Below, piece after piece: positions 39,971 to 48,738 of a stretch of 64,000 bases of DNA; positions within the stretch are counted from its first letter, which is position 1, and each line of letters opens with the position of its first letter. The stretch comes from Leptolyngbya subtilissima AS-A7 (lineage in GTDB: Bacteria; Cyanobacteriota; Cyanobacteriia; Phormidesmidales; Phormidesmidaceae). The stretch is taken from the NCBI RefSeq assembly GCF_039962255.1, contig NZ_JAMPKY010000004.1, forward strand, positions 416,467-480,466. The letters run 5' to 3'. The translations under genes were made by a program, and so were the position numbers. The notes beneath the pieces were generated by a model. The model was given only the letters and a program-made list of their open reading frames with translations, ran no database searches and was not told where the DNA came from.

Positions 39971-41716
39971 ATGACAGAAACACATCAGGCTGCTTTTCAA
40001 GCAAGAACAGATTTAGCTAGGTATGGCGACAATGCCTTACTACTATTTACATTGCAACTTCGATTTGATATTCAAGATATTGAATCTATAGCTAATGATT
40101 CGCTGACAGATGGATACGAAGACAAGAAATGTGATCTCGTTTACGTGGACAGAGAGAATGAGATAGCCGTTATTGCTCAAGGCTACTATTCTACAAGTGA
40201 TAATACTAATCGTGATGCGCCTGCTAATAAAGCATCTGATCTAAACACTGCAGTGGCATGGCTTTTCTGAACTCCTGTCGAAGGTTTACCAGCTCGCATA
40301 CAATCTGCTGCCTCTGAACTAAGAGATGCACTAGAAAAAAACGAAATACGAATCATTGAATTTTGGTATTCTCATAACTTACGTGAATCAAGAAATGTTC
40401 AAAACGAATTAGACGCTGTTTGTCGCAATGCCCAAAATACGATTAGGCAAGCATTTCCTAACAGACATAATATAACCATAATTGGCAGAGAGCTTGGCTA
40501 TAGTTCTACAGAAGGGCTTTATCAAAGCTTGACTACACCGATCTTGGTTACTGAAGACCTTAAAGTTAAAGTCGAAAATGGCTTTGAAGAGTTCACAGAA
40601 AACTGGCGCTCTTTTATTACTACAATACCGGCAAATTGGCTTTACGAAAATTTTCAAACATATCAATCCAGGTTGTTCTCTGCTAATATCCGTGGCTATC
40701 TAGGAAGTCGTAACATAGATGCGAACATTAATAATGGAATAAAGAAAACAGTCTTGGAAGATCCAGGAAACTTTTGCGTCTTCAATAATGGGATAACAGC
40801 TATTACGAACCAGTTCACTTATGATGAAGAGGCCGGGGAGCTATCTTTGTCAGGGATTTCAATTGTTAACGGTGCTCAAACCACAGGTTCCATAGGCAAT
40901 TTGGGGTCATCCCCTTCGTCTGGAGCAAAAATTCAAGCTCGATTTATAGTTTGTTCCTCAACTCAAATAATTGAATCGATTATACGTTTTAACAATAGTC
41001 AAAATAAAGTTGAAGCTCCTGACTTTCGAAGTAACGATAAAATTCAAACTAGGCTGGTTGATGAATTTAGTAGCATTCCTGACGCTGAATACTCAGGAGG
41101 GCGGCGAGGAGGTGCTGAGGATGTCATTAGGCGTAGACAAAATCTTCTGCCATCTAGCACTGTAGGGCAATCGCTCACAGCATTCCACGGAGATCCGCAA
41201 AATGCTTACAATAGAAAATCGGATATATGGAAATCGAATTCTTTATACTCAAAAGTCTTTCACGATAGAACAACAGCGAAACATATTATTTTTGTATATT
41301 CCCTGCACAAAGCGCTTGATTCATTCAAAAGGAATTTGATTCAAAAGTCTCGGCAAAATGGGTTAACCGAAGCTGAAGTTGATCAAATGAGCTTCTTTCA
41401 ACATAGAGGCGCAAGTATGTTGGCAACTACAGCTATTGCACAATGCCTGGAAATTGTTTTGGAGCAACAGATTACAGACTTATTTAGTTTATCGTTTGGA
41501 AATATTAGTACAGAAGATGCGGTTAAGGTTTGGGAGGAAATACTAGAGCCGATGATTGCCTTGATTGATGCTTTGAGTCCTGCTGTTGAAAATGGTTTAA
41601 AGGGGCAAGACTTCACGGCTGATACTATCAAAACATTTAGGTCTTTAGTAAATGCGACTAAAAGTGCAAATAGACCAATTTACAACAATTTCAAAGCAAA
41701 AGTAGTTATACATTAG
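39971..41716 (+). pseudogene. AIPR (abortive phage resistance) gene with an in-frame TGA
   Basis: The frame from the ATG at 39971 to 41716 is 582 codons, the usual AIPR size, broken only by TGA at 40268-40270 (codon 100). The coding signal continues in the same frame on both sides: AVAWLF-stop-TPVEGLPARIQSAASELRD. The AIPR core is downstream: RGYLGSRNIDANINNGIKKT, FCVFNNGITAITNQ, LSGISIVNGAQTTGSI and ARFIVCSSTQIIESIIRFNN. AIPR proteins are phage defence factors. The DNA is visibly AT-richer than the neighbours, suggesting transfer. In the N-terminal nuclease-like part, QGYY stands where QxKY is usual. Either a dead gene, a recent mutation, or readthrough. The 395-codon part from 40529 could not start well by itself. 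Confidence 0.85.
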
Positions 41717-41778
41717 AAATAGTGGGCACTGCCCACCACCCAATACATTCACTGACAAAGGGCACAGTGCTGCCACTT

Positions 41779-41952
41779 TCAACCAAAAACTAGCCGGTTC
41801 TTGTAGACTGCAAAATCTTTGGGCATCAGAATGTCGACGGCTTCAAATTTGCTGAGCGTCAGCAGATCTTTATCACCCGTGATGATACAAGCGGCATTGC
41901 CAACGATCGCAGGGATGCATCCCAATACATAGCCAAGCCGCCTTAGATTCAA
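41779..41952 (-). pseudogene. Fragment of a PIN-domain toxin (VapC-like)
   Basis: On the minus strand a 57-codon frame ends at 41779 and reads VGNAACIITGDKDLLTLSKF, then EAVDILMPKDFAVYKNRLVFG-stop. This is the C-terminal third of a PIN ribonuclease toxin (GDKDLL is its conserved Asp motif). The N-terminal two-thirds are missing and the frame is closed upstream by TAA, so it cannot make a toxin. It directly follows the relics of an antidote gene. Confidence 0.8.
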
Positions 41953-42004
41953 TCGTTAAACCAACTGCGTTAAGCACCGAAATCAGCATACTTAGAGTTG
42001 GGAA

Positions 42005-42226
42005 TTATTCCCTATCCAAATTCAGCGCTTGCTTCAAATCGATTGCCTCATTCAGGTTGGCCTCAGCACCTTGCCTCGCTTCAACAACATCCCTAAGCGC
42101 CAGCATAAACGCTGCTGTGTCGCCATCTCGCAACGTTTCCTCTAAAGACGCCTTCAAATAAAGTGCTGCATAATCTAGGTCAGCTAGCTGACCTAGTAAA
42201 TCGGCCTGATAATCCCTCACTGGCAT
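42005..42226 (-). pseudogene. HigA-type addiction antidote, truncated by a small deletion
   Basis: 73 aa are still readable: MPVRDYQADLLGQLADLDYA, then YLKASLEETLRDGDTAAFML and LRDVVEARQG, the N-terminal layout of prophage-type addiction antidotes (HI1420 family). It stops after LNLDRE. In the same frame beyond the TAA the sequence continues FPTLSMLISVLNAVGLTIES, the normal C-terminal end of this family. The loop that links them in relatives (about ten residues, ALYRxLSxxGN type) is absent. So one small deletion appears to have created the stop. The helix-turn-helix is split, so DNA binding is unlikely. Confidence 0.75.
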
Positions 42227-42257
42227 ATTTCAACCATCTCCTGAGTGCAAACAGGTC

Positions 42258-42494
42258 TCAAACATCCTTTACCTCTTCGCCGAGGTAGCGCTCTACAAAA
42301 GTCTTGGCCGCTACAGGATGCAGCGTTTTTAAGGCTCTGACGATGTCTACAATCGTTTCGCCCGATGGGTCGCTCTTCTCATTCGCCCATCGGTACACAC
42401 TGTTGCGTTCAATATCGAGAGCCGCCGCAAGGCTATATTGGCTCACCTCAAACTCCTCAAGCACTTGCCTGAGCACCTGTCCTGCTTTTCCCAT
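42258..42494 (-). CDS. XRE-type helix-turn-helix regulator
   Basis: 78 aa, almost all a Cro/C1 helix-turn-helix: VLRQVLEEFEVSQYSLAAAL, DIERNSVYRWANEKSDPSGE, TIVDIVRALKTLHPVAAKTF. Complete and intact, unlike the antidote 31 bp downstream on the same strand. It could be an antitoxin-like regulator or a solitary repressor. ATG at 42494. Its divergent neighbour starts at 42597, leaving about 100 bp for shared control, where GTTGAC words recur (42540, 42557, 42584). Confidence 0.85.
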   Translation of the reverse strand: MGKAGQVLRQVLEEFEVSQYSLAAALDIERNSVYRWANEKSDPSGETIVDIVRALKTLHPVAAKTFVERYLGEEVKDV

Positions 42495-42596
42495 GCCTTC
42501 ATGGTGTCAGACCAGTACAAGCGAGTAAACAACTGATCTGTTGACGGCAACTGACTTGTTGACTATGATGCTAGTCATCGTTTCTGTTGACACACT

Positions 42597-42959
42597 ATGC
42601 AAAACCACCCTTCGACAGGCTTAGGGCAAGACCCCTCTTCCGCCGCCCGCTACAGTGCCCGCATCAGCACTCCCGACCCTTCTCTAGGCCCAGAGTCAGT
42701 CGACCCTGGCCAAGTTCACCTTGAACTCACCCTCAAGCTTCACAGCTACCCAAACCCAGACCGTGAGCCAGTTAAAATACTCGTTATCGGCAGCAAGCGA
42801 TCGGTTAGCTCTATCGTCGTCGCCCTTCACCAGCTCGGCTTTGCCGAAATCTTCGAGTGGACAGACTTTCTCAGCGCACCTAATGCTGATAAGCCGCTTC
42901 AGTTCCAGCCTGGCGAAGTTATGAAAGCACTGGTGAAATTCTTGCCCCGAGAAGAGTAG
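42597..42959 (+). CDS. Small cyanobacterial protein of unknown function
   Basis: 120 aa. The Pro/Ser-rich start (MQNHPSTGLGQDPSSAARYS) leads to an alpha/beta segment: LELTLKLHSYPNPDREPVKI, LVIGSKRSVSSIVVALHQLG, FAEIFEWTDFLSAPN. I recall proteins of this look in cyanobacteria but know no function. Base use is similar to core genes. The start is the ATG at 42597 following GTTGACACACT. Confidence 0.75.
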   Translation: MQNHPSTGLGQDPSSAARYSARISTPDPSLGPESVDPGQVHLELTLKLHSYPNPDREPVKILVIGSKRSVSSIVVALHQLGFAEIFEWTDFLSAPNADKPLQFQPGEVMKALVKFLPREE

Positions 42960-43558
42960 CGGGCAGAAATTAGGCTTGGCTGTCCCGATCAAGTAGCCAA
43001 GCCGACCACACAAAAACACTATAAACACGTTCGCCTTAGAGTCTCTGCCTCAGCACTCAGCCGTTGACCGCAACCGCTATCGCCCACTCCCCAGCCGCTA
43101 ACGCTTATACCTCAAGGCTTAAAACATAAACCAACCAGATTAATGCCTTCTCTACAACAGCTCATGAGTTCTGCTTAAGCGTAAAGCAGTTCGACCTAAC
43201 AAATAATGAGTTCTCTGTAGCAGTTAGTGAGTTCTGCCCAAGCGTAAAGTAGTTCGGCCTAGCAGTTAATGAGATCTCAGTAAGGCTTAGTCAGTACCCT
43301 ACCCGCATTAATGTTTAGACATTAGAACCTGTAGCCCAAACAGGTAAAACTATTTTTTCTTTCTCAAGACATTAAGCGTAAGACTACAGAACTCCTTTTA
43401 CTCCACTTAAAGAGTTTTTACCCCCTGCATAAAGCTTCCATATCCCTTCACCTCCCCTGGATGCTTCTGAAACGCAGGCGTCAACTCTGAACCCAAGCTG
43501 ATCACCCAGTCAGCCCCTCCAACCCTCTAACTCAAACTCCCAAGGAGGGAGTACCACC
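42960..43558. other. 600-bp gene-free spacer with a tandem repeat
   Basis: No gene. Holds two 63-bp tandem units at 43165-43290 (separate entry) and AT-rich DNA around 43330-43420 that could carry the promoter of the gene at 43559, whose ribosome site AAGGAGGGAG is at about 43541-43550. Confidence 0.5.
43165..43290. repeat. Two 63-bp tandem repeat units
   Basis: Each unit starts TGAGTTCTGC and contains AAGCGTAAAG(C/T)AGTTCG(A/G)CCTA. The word TGAG(T/A)TCT recurs at 43165, 43207, 43228 and 43270, giving 42/21-bp steps, so the unit seems built on a 21-bp period. Two turns of helix per 21 bp would place the words on one face of the DNA. Confidence 0.75.
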
Positions 43559-43924
43559 ATGGCACGAGCCAAACGCACATCTACCTCTCTACAAAAAGCA
43601 GAACGTCGCGCCTCCGCAATGGGTTCCATCGCCCGCAACCTCGACCTGGGCAACGGTATGACCCTCGCCTCATTCTGGGCCGACATTGAAGCCATGCGCG
43701 ATCGCCAGAACAAGTACAACGAGATGCTTTCCACTGTCGATCAGCTCTACAACGAAATGATCGACGCCGAAAAAGCCCTAGCCGAAAAGTCCGAAAGAAT
43801 GCTGAATGCCGTCGCCGTAGTCTATGGCCGCAAAAGTTCTGAGTATGAAATGGCTGGCGGCAAGCGGCGGCCCGAGCGGCGACGGTCTAGCCAGACTGCT
43901 CCCGTTCAGCAGTCAGTTGCTTAG
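43559..43924 (+). CDS. Short helical cyanobacterial protein of unknown function
   Basis: 121 aa. A basic, Ser-rich N-terminus (MARAKRTSTSLQKAERRA), a helix pair NGMTLASFWADIEAMRDRQN and YNEMLSTVDQLYNEMIDAEK predicted as a coiled coil, then VVYGRKSSEYEMAGGKRRPE, a signature phrase (SSEYEMAGG) I associate with a family found in several copies per genome in filamentous cyanobacteria. No function known. The ribosome site is strong (AAGGAGGGAG). Possibly structural or nucleic-acid binding given the basic ends; this is a guess. Confidence 0.8.
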   Translation: MARAKRTSTSLQKAERRASAMGSIARNLDLGNGMTLASFWADIEAMRDRQNKYNEMLSTVDQLYNEMIDAEKALAEKSERMLNAVAVVYGRKSSEYEMAGGKRRPERRRSSQTAPVQQSVA

Positions 43925-44212
43925 ACACTTAACCCAAAACCAAGTCAGTTTGAGGGGCGATCGCATGACAGTGTGCGATCGCTGATATCAAAGGCGCAGA
44001 AGATGCCGCTGCCAGTACACTCATCAAACTGTCCGCTTTTGTGAGTGAATTCTTTTTCATCGGGAATGCAAGCGCCCTTCGCCTTGACTTCAGCCGCATC
44101 CCCTCTGGGCCTGGGCAAACTGCCGAGCCAGCGAGCGGGGTTTAGTTAGCCACGATTAGCCTTTGATGAGGCGACCGCGCGATCGCATCCTCGACCTAGC
44201 CGACCACGCCGA

Positions 44213-46138
44213 CTAATTTCTCAATAGCCGCAGCCCGCTCAGCGTCACGATTACCGTCGATCCTTCGTGCCCCAGCACGCCCAGGGGCAGCGTCAGATTG
44301 CCCGCAAAATTCGAAATCAGCAGAATCACGACAAATCCAAGGGCAAACACTATGTTTTGCTTGACCACATTCTGAGCCCGACGACCCAGCCAAATCGCGT
44401 GCTCTAGGTGCTCCAAGCGATCGGCCATCAGCACAACGTCTGCGGTTTCAAGTGCCGCGTCGCTGCCTGCGGTTCCCATCGCAATGCCCACCGATGCTTG
44501 TGCCAAGGCGGGCGCATCGTTGATGCCATCACCGACCATTGCCACCGTCTGATACTGTTTCTGCAAGCGCCGAATCACGTCTACCTTGTCTTCGGGCAGC
44601 AGCTCGGCATGGAACTGATCTACCCCGGTCTGCTGAGCAATGCTTTGAGCCGTTCGGGCATTGTCCCCTGTCAGCATGACAATCTGCTCAACCCCCAGCC
44701 GCTTGAGTTGGGCGATCGCCCGCGCTGCAGTCGGGCGCACGGTGTCGGCAACGGCGATAATGCCCAACACCTCACCGCCATGGGCCACCCACACCACCGT
44801 GTTGCCCTCAGCCTCCCACTGCTGACTGTGCTGAACCAGGGTTGGGGGAAGACTCTCGGCCTGGGATTGGACAAAGACCGCTTTGCCGACCACCGCTGTT
44901 TTGCGATCAATTTCTCCGGTAATCCCTTGCCCAGTCTGAGCTTGGCCATTAACCGCCTCCGTCCAGCTCAGGTTTTGCTGGCGGGCGGCCTGCACGATCG
45001 CTTCACCAATGGGGTGCTCAGACAGGCTTTCCAAGGCAGCGGCAACTTGAAGTAATGGCTGCGTAGATGGCTCAACGGCCCGCATGCCGACCACCTCAAT
45101 CTTGCCCGTGGTCAGCGTGCCGGTTTTGTCGAATGCGATCGCTCTCACCCGCCCCATGCGCTCCAGATGCGCTCCATTCTTAAACAAAATCCCGCGCCGC
45201 GCGCCGTTGGCAATGCCCGACAGCAGCGCGGGCATAATCGAGGCCATCAGCGCACAGGGCGACGCCACGACCAAAAAAATCAAGGCCCGGTAAATGGTTT
45301 GCTCCCAGCTCCAGCCGAGTAAAAAGGGCGGCAGCACGCCCAGCAAAATTCCGGCCATCACAATGACCTTGGCATAGCCCCGCTCAAAGCGCTCGATAAA
45401 CTGCTGGGAAGGTGGGGCCTCGGTTTGGGCCTGCTGCACCAGGCGAATGACTCGCTGAATCAAGCTGCTTTCGGGCGGCTGGTGAATTCTCAGCCGCAGG
45501 GCGCCGCTGCCGTTGATGGTGCCCGCAAAGACCTGATCGCCGATAGTCTTTTCTACCGGAATGGATTCTCCGGTAATTGGTGCCTGGTTTAGGGTGCTAA
45601 CCCCTTCAATCACCAACCCATCGGTCGGCACCAGCTCTCCCGGCTTGACCAACACCTGCTCGCCAACGGCGATCGCTGAAATTGGCACAGTCTCTTCTCG
45701 CTCCCCTCGGATTACCCGTACCGTATCGGCGGTCAGGCTCATCAGCCCGCGAATACTGCGCTCTGTTCGCTGCATGGCGTACCCTTCCAGCGCCCCACTG
45801 ATGGCGAAAATCAGGATCAAAACCGCGCCATCCACAATCAGGAAATACTCTCGCCGCCACAGGCCCAAACTGGCCGCCCCCAGGGCCGCCACGATCATCA
45901 GCAGGTCTACATCTAGCTCTTTCTCCTTGAATAGGGTGGTCAACCCTTCCCGCGCACTCTCAAACCCGCCAATCACGTAGGCCGCCGTCAAAATCAACAT
46001 GGCCGCTCCAACCCAGCCCAGATGGAGCGATTGCCAGCCTAGGAGGACGAGAGCCGCACAGGCGAAGGCGGCGATCGCATCCGGGTGATCTTTAACCAGG
46101 CTAGAAAGCCGGGGCGTAGATGGGTTGGCAGAAACCAT
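44213..46138 (-). CDS. coaT: Cobalt-efflux P1B-type ATPase
   Basis: 641 aa from the ATG at 46138 (MVSANPSTPR). The longer frame to 46198 would run through the promoter, so the later start is chosen. P-type features: ITGESIPVEK (actuator TGES), DKTGT at 337-341 (phosphorylated Asp), MVGDGINDAPAL. The membrane metal motif is SPC (293-295) in VVASPCALMAS, as in cyanobacterial CoaT, instead of the CPC of Zn/Cd/Cu pumps. There is no N-terminal Cys-rich metal domain. It exports Co2+ from the cytoplasm. It is divergent from coaR across a MerR-type operator, the same arrangement as in Synechocystis. Confidence 0.94.
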   Translation of the reverse strand: MVSANPSTPRLSSLVKDHPDAIAAFACAALVLLGWQSLHLGWVGAAMLILTAAYVIGGFESAREGLTTLFKEKELDVDLLMIVAALGAASLGLWRREYFLIVDGAVLILIFAISGALEGYAMQRTERSIRGLMSLTADTVRVIRGEREETVPISAIAVGEQVLVKPGELVPTDGLVIEGVSTLNQAPITGESIPVEKTIGDQVFAGTINGSGALRLRIHQPPESSLIQRVIRLVQQAQTEAPPSQQFIERFERGYAKVIVMAGILLGVLPPFLLGWSWEQTIYRALIFLVVASPCALMASIMPALLSGIANGARRGILFKNGAHLERMGRVRAIAFDKTGTLTTGKIEVVGMRAVEPSTQPLLQVAAALESLSEHPIGEAIVQAARQQNLSWTEAVNGQAQTGQGITGEIDRKTAVVGKAVFVQSQAESLPPTLVQHSQQWEAEGNTVVWVAHGGEVLGIIAVADTVRPTAARAIAQLKRLGVEQIVMLTGDNARTAQSIAQQTGVDQFHAELLPEDKVDVIRRLQKQYQTVAMVGDGINDAPALAQASVGIAMGTAGSDAALETADVVLMADRLEHLEHAIWLGRRAQNVVKQNIVFALGFVVILLISNFAGNLTLPLGVLGHEGSTVIVTLSGLRLLRN

Positions 46139-46166
46139 GCTGAGACCGTGAAGTAGAGACTTCCTC

Positions 46167-46198
46167 ACCCTAGACATTGACACTAATGTCAATGTCAA
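46167..46198 (-). promoter_or_regulatory. CoaR-controlled coaT promoter with 20-bp spacer
   Basis: On the minus strand: -35 TTGACA (46198-46193), a 20-base spacer, then -10 TAGGGT (46172-46167). The spacer contains the dyad TTGACA-TTAG-TGTCAA (46192-46177). A 19-20 bp spacer holding the operator is the mark of MerR-family promoters, where the activator untwists DNA upon metal binding. The dyad is shared by divergent coaR, allowing autoregulation. Confidence 0.85.
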
Positions 46199-46219
46199 TG
46201 TTTTGAGTAAGCTAGAGGG

Positions 46220-47329
46220 ATGAAGGCTCCATACCTAACCATCAAAGAACTCACAGACGCGGTTGGTGGCGTCACCCCCCGCATGGTGAGGCACTACCAC
46301 ACCCTGGGGTTGCTGCCGCCCGTGCAGCGCTCCGAGGGCAACTACCGCCTCTACACCCAGCAAGACGTGCAGCGCCTCCAGCGCGTGATTGCCCTCAAGC
46401 AGCAGGGGTTTCAGCTCTCGCACATTCGCCAGCTACTCGACAGCCAGTCCGAAGAACTCACCAATCCCACATTGATGACCCAGCTACAGCAGCAGTATCG
46501 CGCCGTGATTGAGCAAATCACTCGGCTGCGGCAGACGGCAACGGCGCTAGAGGGGCTGCTAGGGCGCGATCGCGATTGCCAGAGCACCCAGGCCGAGGTG
46601 CTGGCCCAGATCAAGCAGCTAGACGTGAATACCCAGGAGGAGCTCGGCAAACTCGACCAGATCTGGTCAAATCTAGATGCCGCCACAACAGCGCACCCAG
46701 AAGCATTTCAAGAGTCCCTACAACGGTTGCTCCCCGACCTGTCTGACTACTCTGAAGTCACAGTTCATTTGCTGCATCAGCTCGTGCTGGCCTGTGGCGA
46801 CGTTAGCTTGATCAACTTTGTCAGCTTGAGCCCTAGTGCCGTTGCCTCTGCTCGCGAAGCGCTTAAAGCGAAGTGTTGTATTGTGACAGACTTGCCAAGC
46901 GTCGCCGCCACCCTCGATCGCACTCGGTTAGCGCATTTGGGATGTCCGATCGCAACCCTGATTGATGATCCTCACATTACGGGAGTCAGTGAAGCAGAGC
47001 AAACGTTTTACAACCATCCAGCTTGGCAAGAACGGCTACGGCAGATACCCAAGGGGTCTGTGCTGGTCATCGGATACGCCCCTTCAGTGCTGCTTGCGGC
47101 CTGCCAGCTGATTGAGCAGCAGCAAATCGAGCCCGCCCTCGTCATTGGCATGCCGATTGGGTTTAGCCATGCGCCAGCGGCAAAGCGGCGACTGGCGGAG
47201 ACAAAAGTTGCTCACATCACGATTCAAGGCAGCTTCGGTGGTGGGCTTTTAGCATCAGTGACGTTAAATTCTTTAGTGGAAACGCTCATTGAAAAGCCAG
47301 ATTGTCACTGTTACCTTACCCGTTCTTAG
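46220..47329 (+). CDS. coaR: Cobalt-sensing MerR regulator with precorrin-isomerase-like domain
   Basis: 369 aa. N-terminal MerR domain: LTIKELTDAVGGVTPRMVRH, YHTLGLLPPVQRSEGNYRLY, and a dimerisation helix (about 75-125). The C-terminal 210 residues resemble precorrin-8X methylmutase (CobH/CbiC): VHLLHQLVLACGDVSLINFV and IGMPIGFSHAPAAKRRL. It ends in DCHC (361-364), the Cys-His-Cys cobalt site known in CoaR. It activates coaT when cobalt is in excess. All defining residues are intact. The ATG at 46220 is 22 bp from the operator. Confidence 0.94.
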   Translation: MKAPYLTIKELTDAVGGVTPRMVRHYHTLGLLPPVQRSEGNYRLYTQQDVQRLQRVIALKQQGFQLSHIRQLLDSQSEELTNPTLMTQLQQQYRAVIEQITRLRQTATALEGLLGRDRDCQSTQAEVLAQIKQLDVNTQEELGKLDQIWSNLDAATTAHPEAFQESLQRLLPDLSDYSEVTVHLLHQLVLACGDVSLINFVSLSPSAVASAREALKAKCCIVTDLPSVAATLDRTRLAHLGCPIATLIDDPHITGVSEAEQTFYNHPAWQERLRQIPKGSVLVIGYAPSVLLAACQLIEQQQIEPALVIGMPIGFSHAPAAKRRLAETKVAHITIQGSFGGGLLASVTLNSLVETLIEKPDCHCYLTRS

Positions 47330-47354
47330 GCTCAATCCCTGTGTCGGTTAACCA

Positions 47355-47861
47355 ATGAGTAATTCTCTAATTTTGACGCTGAAGTTAGACCAAACCACTT
47401 TCGAGCGAGCAAACACGTTACGCCAGCAGCACTTTCCCCCAGAGCGAAATGTCGTTCCGGCCCACATTATTTTGTTTCATCAGTTGCCGGGCGATCGCGA
47501 ATCGGCTATTTCCCACAGCTTGGAAACCCTGTGCGCTCAGACAAAGCACTTTCCTTTTTCTTTGCCTTCGCCCAAGTTGCTTGGCAACGGCGTCGCTATC
47601 AGCGTTAGTTCTCCTGAGCTGATTCAGCTACACAAAGACCTAGCAACCGCCTGGGACGAATGGCTCATCCCCCAAGATCGCCAGGGCTACCGTCCGCACA
47701 TCACCATTCAAAATAAGGTGGATTCCAATGCAGCCCGCCAGCTATATGAAGAACTGGAGGCACAATGGCAATCTATGACGGGTTGGGGAGAAGGCTTGTT
47801 GCTGTGGTACTACCAAAAAGGACCTTGGGAGTTAGCCCGGGAATTTTGCTTTGCCCAATAG
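47355..47861 (+). CDS. 2H phosphoesterase (2'-5' RNA ligase family)
   Basis: 168 aa. The two 2H motifs are in VVPAHIILFHQLPG (His-x-x-x-Phe variant of HxT) and GYRPHITIQNKV (HIT). The family hydrolyses or forms cyclic phosphodiester bonds, on RNA ends or small nucleotides. It begins 25 bp after coaR, so it may share transcription with it by readthrough, but no functional link to cobalt is known. A decayed copy of its last 28 codons exists at 59126-59215. Confidence 0.85.
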   Translation: MSNSLILTLKLDQTTFERANTLRQQHFPPERNVVPAHIILFHQLPGDRESAISHSLETLCAQTKHFPFSLPSPKLLGNGVAISVSSPELIQLHKDLATAWDEWLIPQDRQGYRPHITIQNKVDSNAARQLYEELEAQWQSMTGWGEGLLLWYYQKGPWELAREFCFAQ

Positions 47862-48010
47862 CTCATATTCCAGGTTCCAAAAGGCGTAGCGGATGGGCGA
47901 TACGCTATGAAACCACATACGCACAGTTAACTACGCTAGGAGCCGCAGCACTAGTGAGCATTGCGTGCCAAGGCTGGCTTGAATTCGAGGCTGGTGAATG
48001 TATGGTTCTG

Positions 48011-48035
48011 GGCGCTAACCCAATGGGTTAGCGCC
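48011..48035 (-). terminator. Perfect palindrome overlapping the response regulator stop
   Basis: GGCGCTAACCCA and TGGGTTAGCGCC with a single central A: a 12-bp perfect stem. The stop codon of the gene at 48028 lies inside the stem. No T run follows on the minus strand, so termination is plausible but not certain. Confidence 0.55.
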
Positions 48036-48621
48036 ATCGGTTTGGTTTAAGTCCTGTCAACTCCGCAACAGCAGCAACAAGTTCATAAACATCGGTTGGC
48101 TTGGGGAGATACTTCTGGAAGCTTTCCGATCGAAAATTCTGTGATAAAAGCTTTAGACAGTCCTGTTGTTTAAGCAGCGTTGTCACCGCAATGGCACACA
48201 AAAATTTGTCTGGGTCGGTCTGCAAACTTCTTAGCTCGTGAACTAGGGCATAGCCATCTTGACCTGGAAGGCTGATATCACAGATCAAAACATCGGGATA
48301 CCAGTTAGTTGCCTTATCAATTGCTTCGGTGGTCGAAGTAGTTGCGAAGACCTCTGCTTCTCTTCCTTGCAGCACAAAACTAAAGATGTCTAAAGTATCG
48401 ACATCTCCATCAACTATCAAAACCCGTAGGCCCTTTAGGGAAGATAGATTGCCATCAAAATTGATGTAGTTGTTTTGACATTCTTCTACTAGCAAATCGC
48501 CATGGTCTGCATCCATTTGCACTGCTTGAGGGCTGGCTAAATGCAACAAATAATCTAGACTTAGCCAGTCAGCACAGTTCGTTTCGTCGCCGTATCCGCA
48601 TTGACGATATTCTGGCTGCAT
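48028..48621 (-). CDS. Single-domain response regulator
   Basis: About 197 aa. A 60-residue N-terminal extension of no known fold precedes a receiver domain: RVLIVDGDVDTLDIF (acidic pair as GD), DVLICDISLPGQDGYALV with the phosphorylated Asp, and FQKYLPKPTD with the conserved Lys. No output domain, so it probably relays a phosphate or binds a partner. The ATG at 48621 (MQPEYRQ) is preferred over a GTG at 48627. The kinase is not obvious nearby. Confidence 0.88.
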   Translation of the reverse strand: MQPEYRQCGYGDETNCADWLSLDYLLHLASPQAVQMDADHGDLLVEECQNNYINFDGNLSSLKGLRVLIVDGDVDTLDIFSFVLQGREAEVFATTSTTEAIDKATNWYPDVLICDISLPGQDGYALVHELRSLQTDPDKFLCAIAVTTLLKQQDCLKLLSQNFRSESFQKYLPKPTDVYELVAAVAELTGLKPNRWR

Positions 48622-48738
48622 AATCACCCAAAACGAGATTGTGACCTAGGTAAGCCAGCTTTTCTAAGCCAAGGTCATCCTAAACCGCTCTAAACGGTCA
48701 AGTCGGTCGGGTTTTAAACATAGGGCAGGTTTTTTCTC

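Noticed and set aside
40268..40270. TGA as selenocysteine codon
   Set aside because: AIPR proteins have no conserved Cys at this place, no stem-loop resembling a SECIS was recognised after it, and selenoprotein use is unexpected here.
43165..43290. Degenerate CRISPR
   Set aside because: Only two units without spacers and no cas genes in the window.
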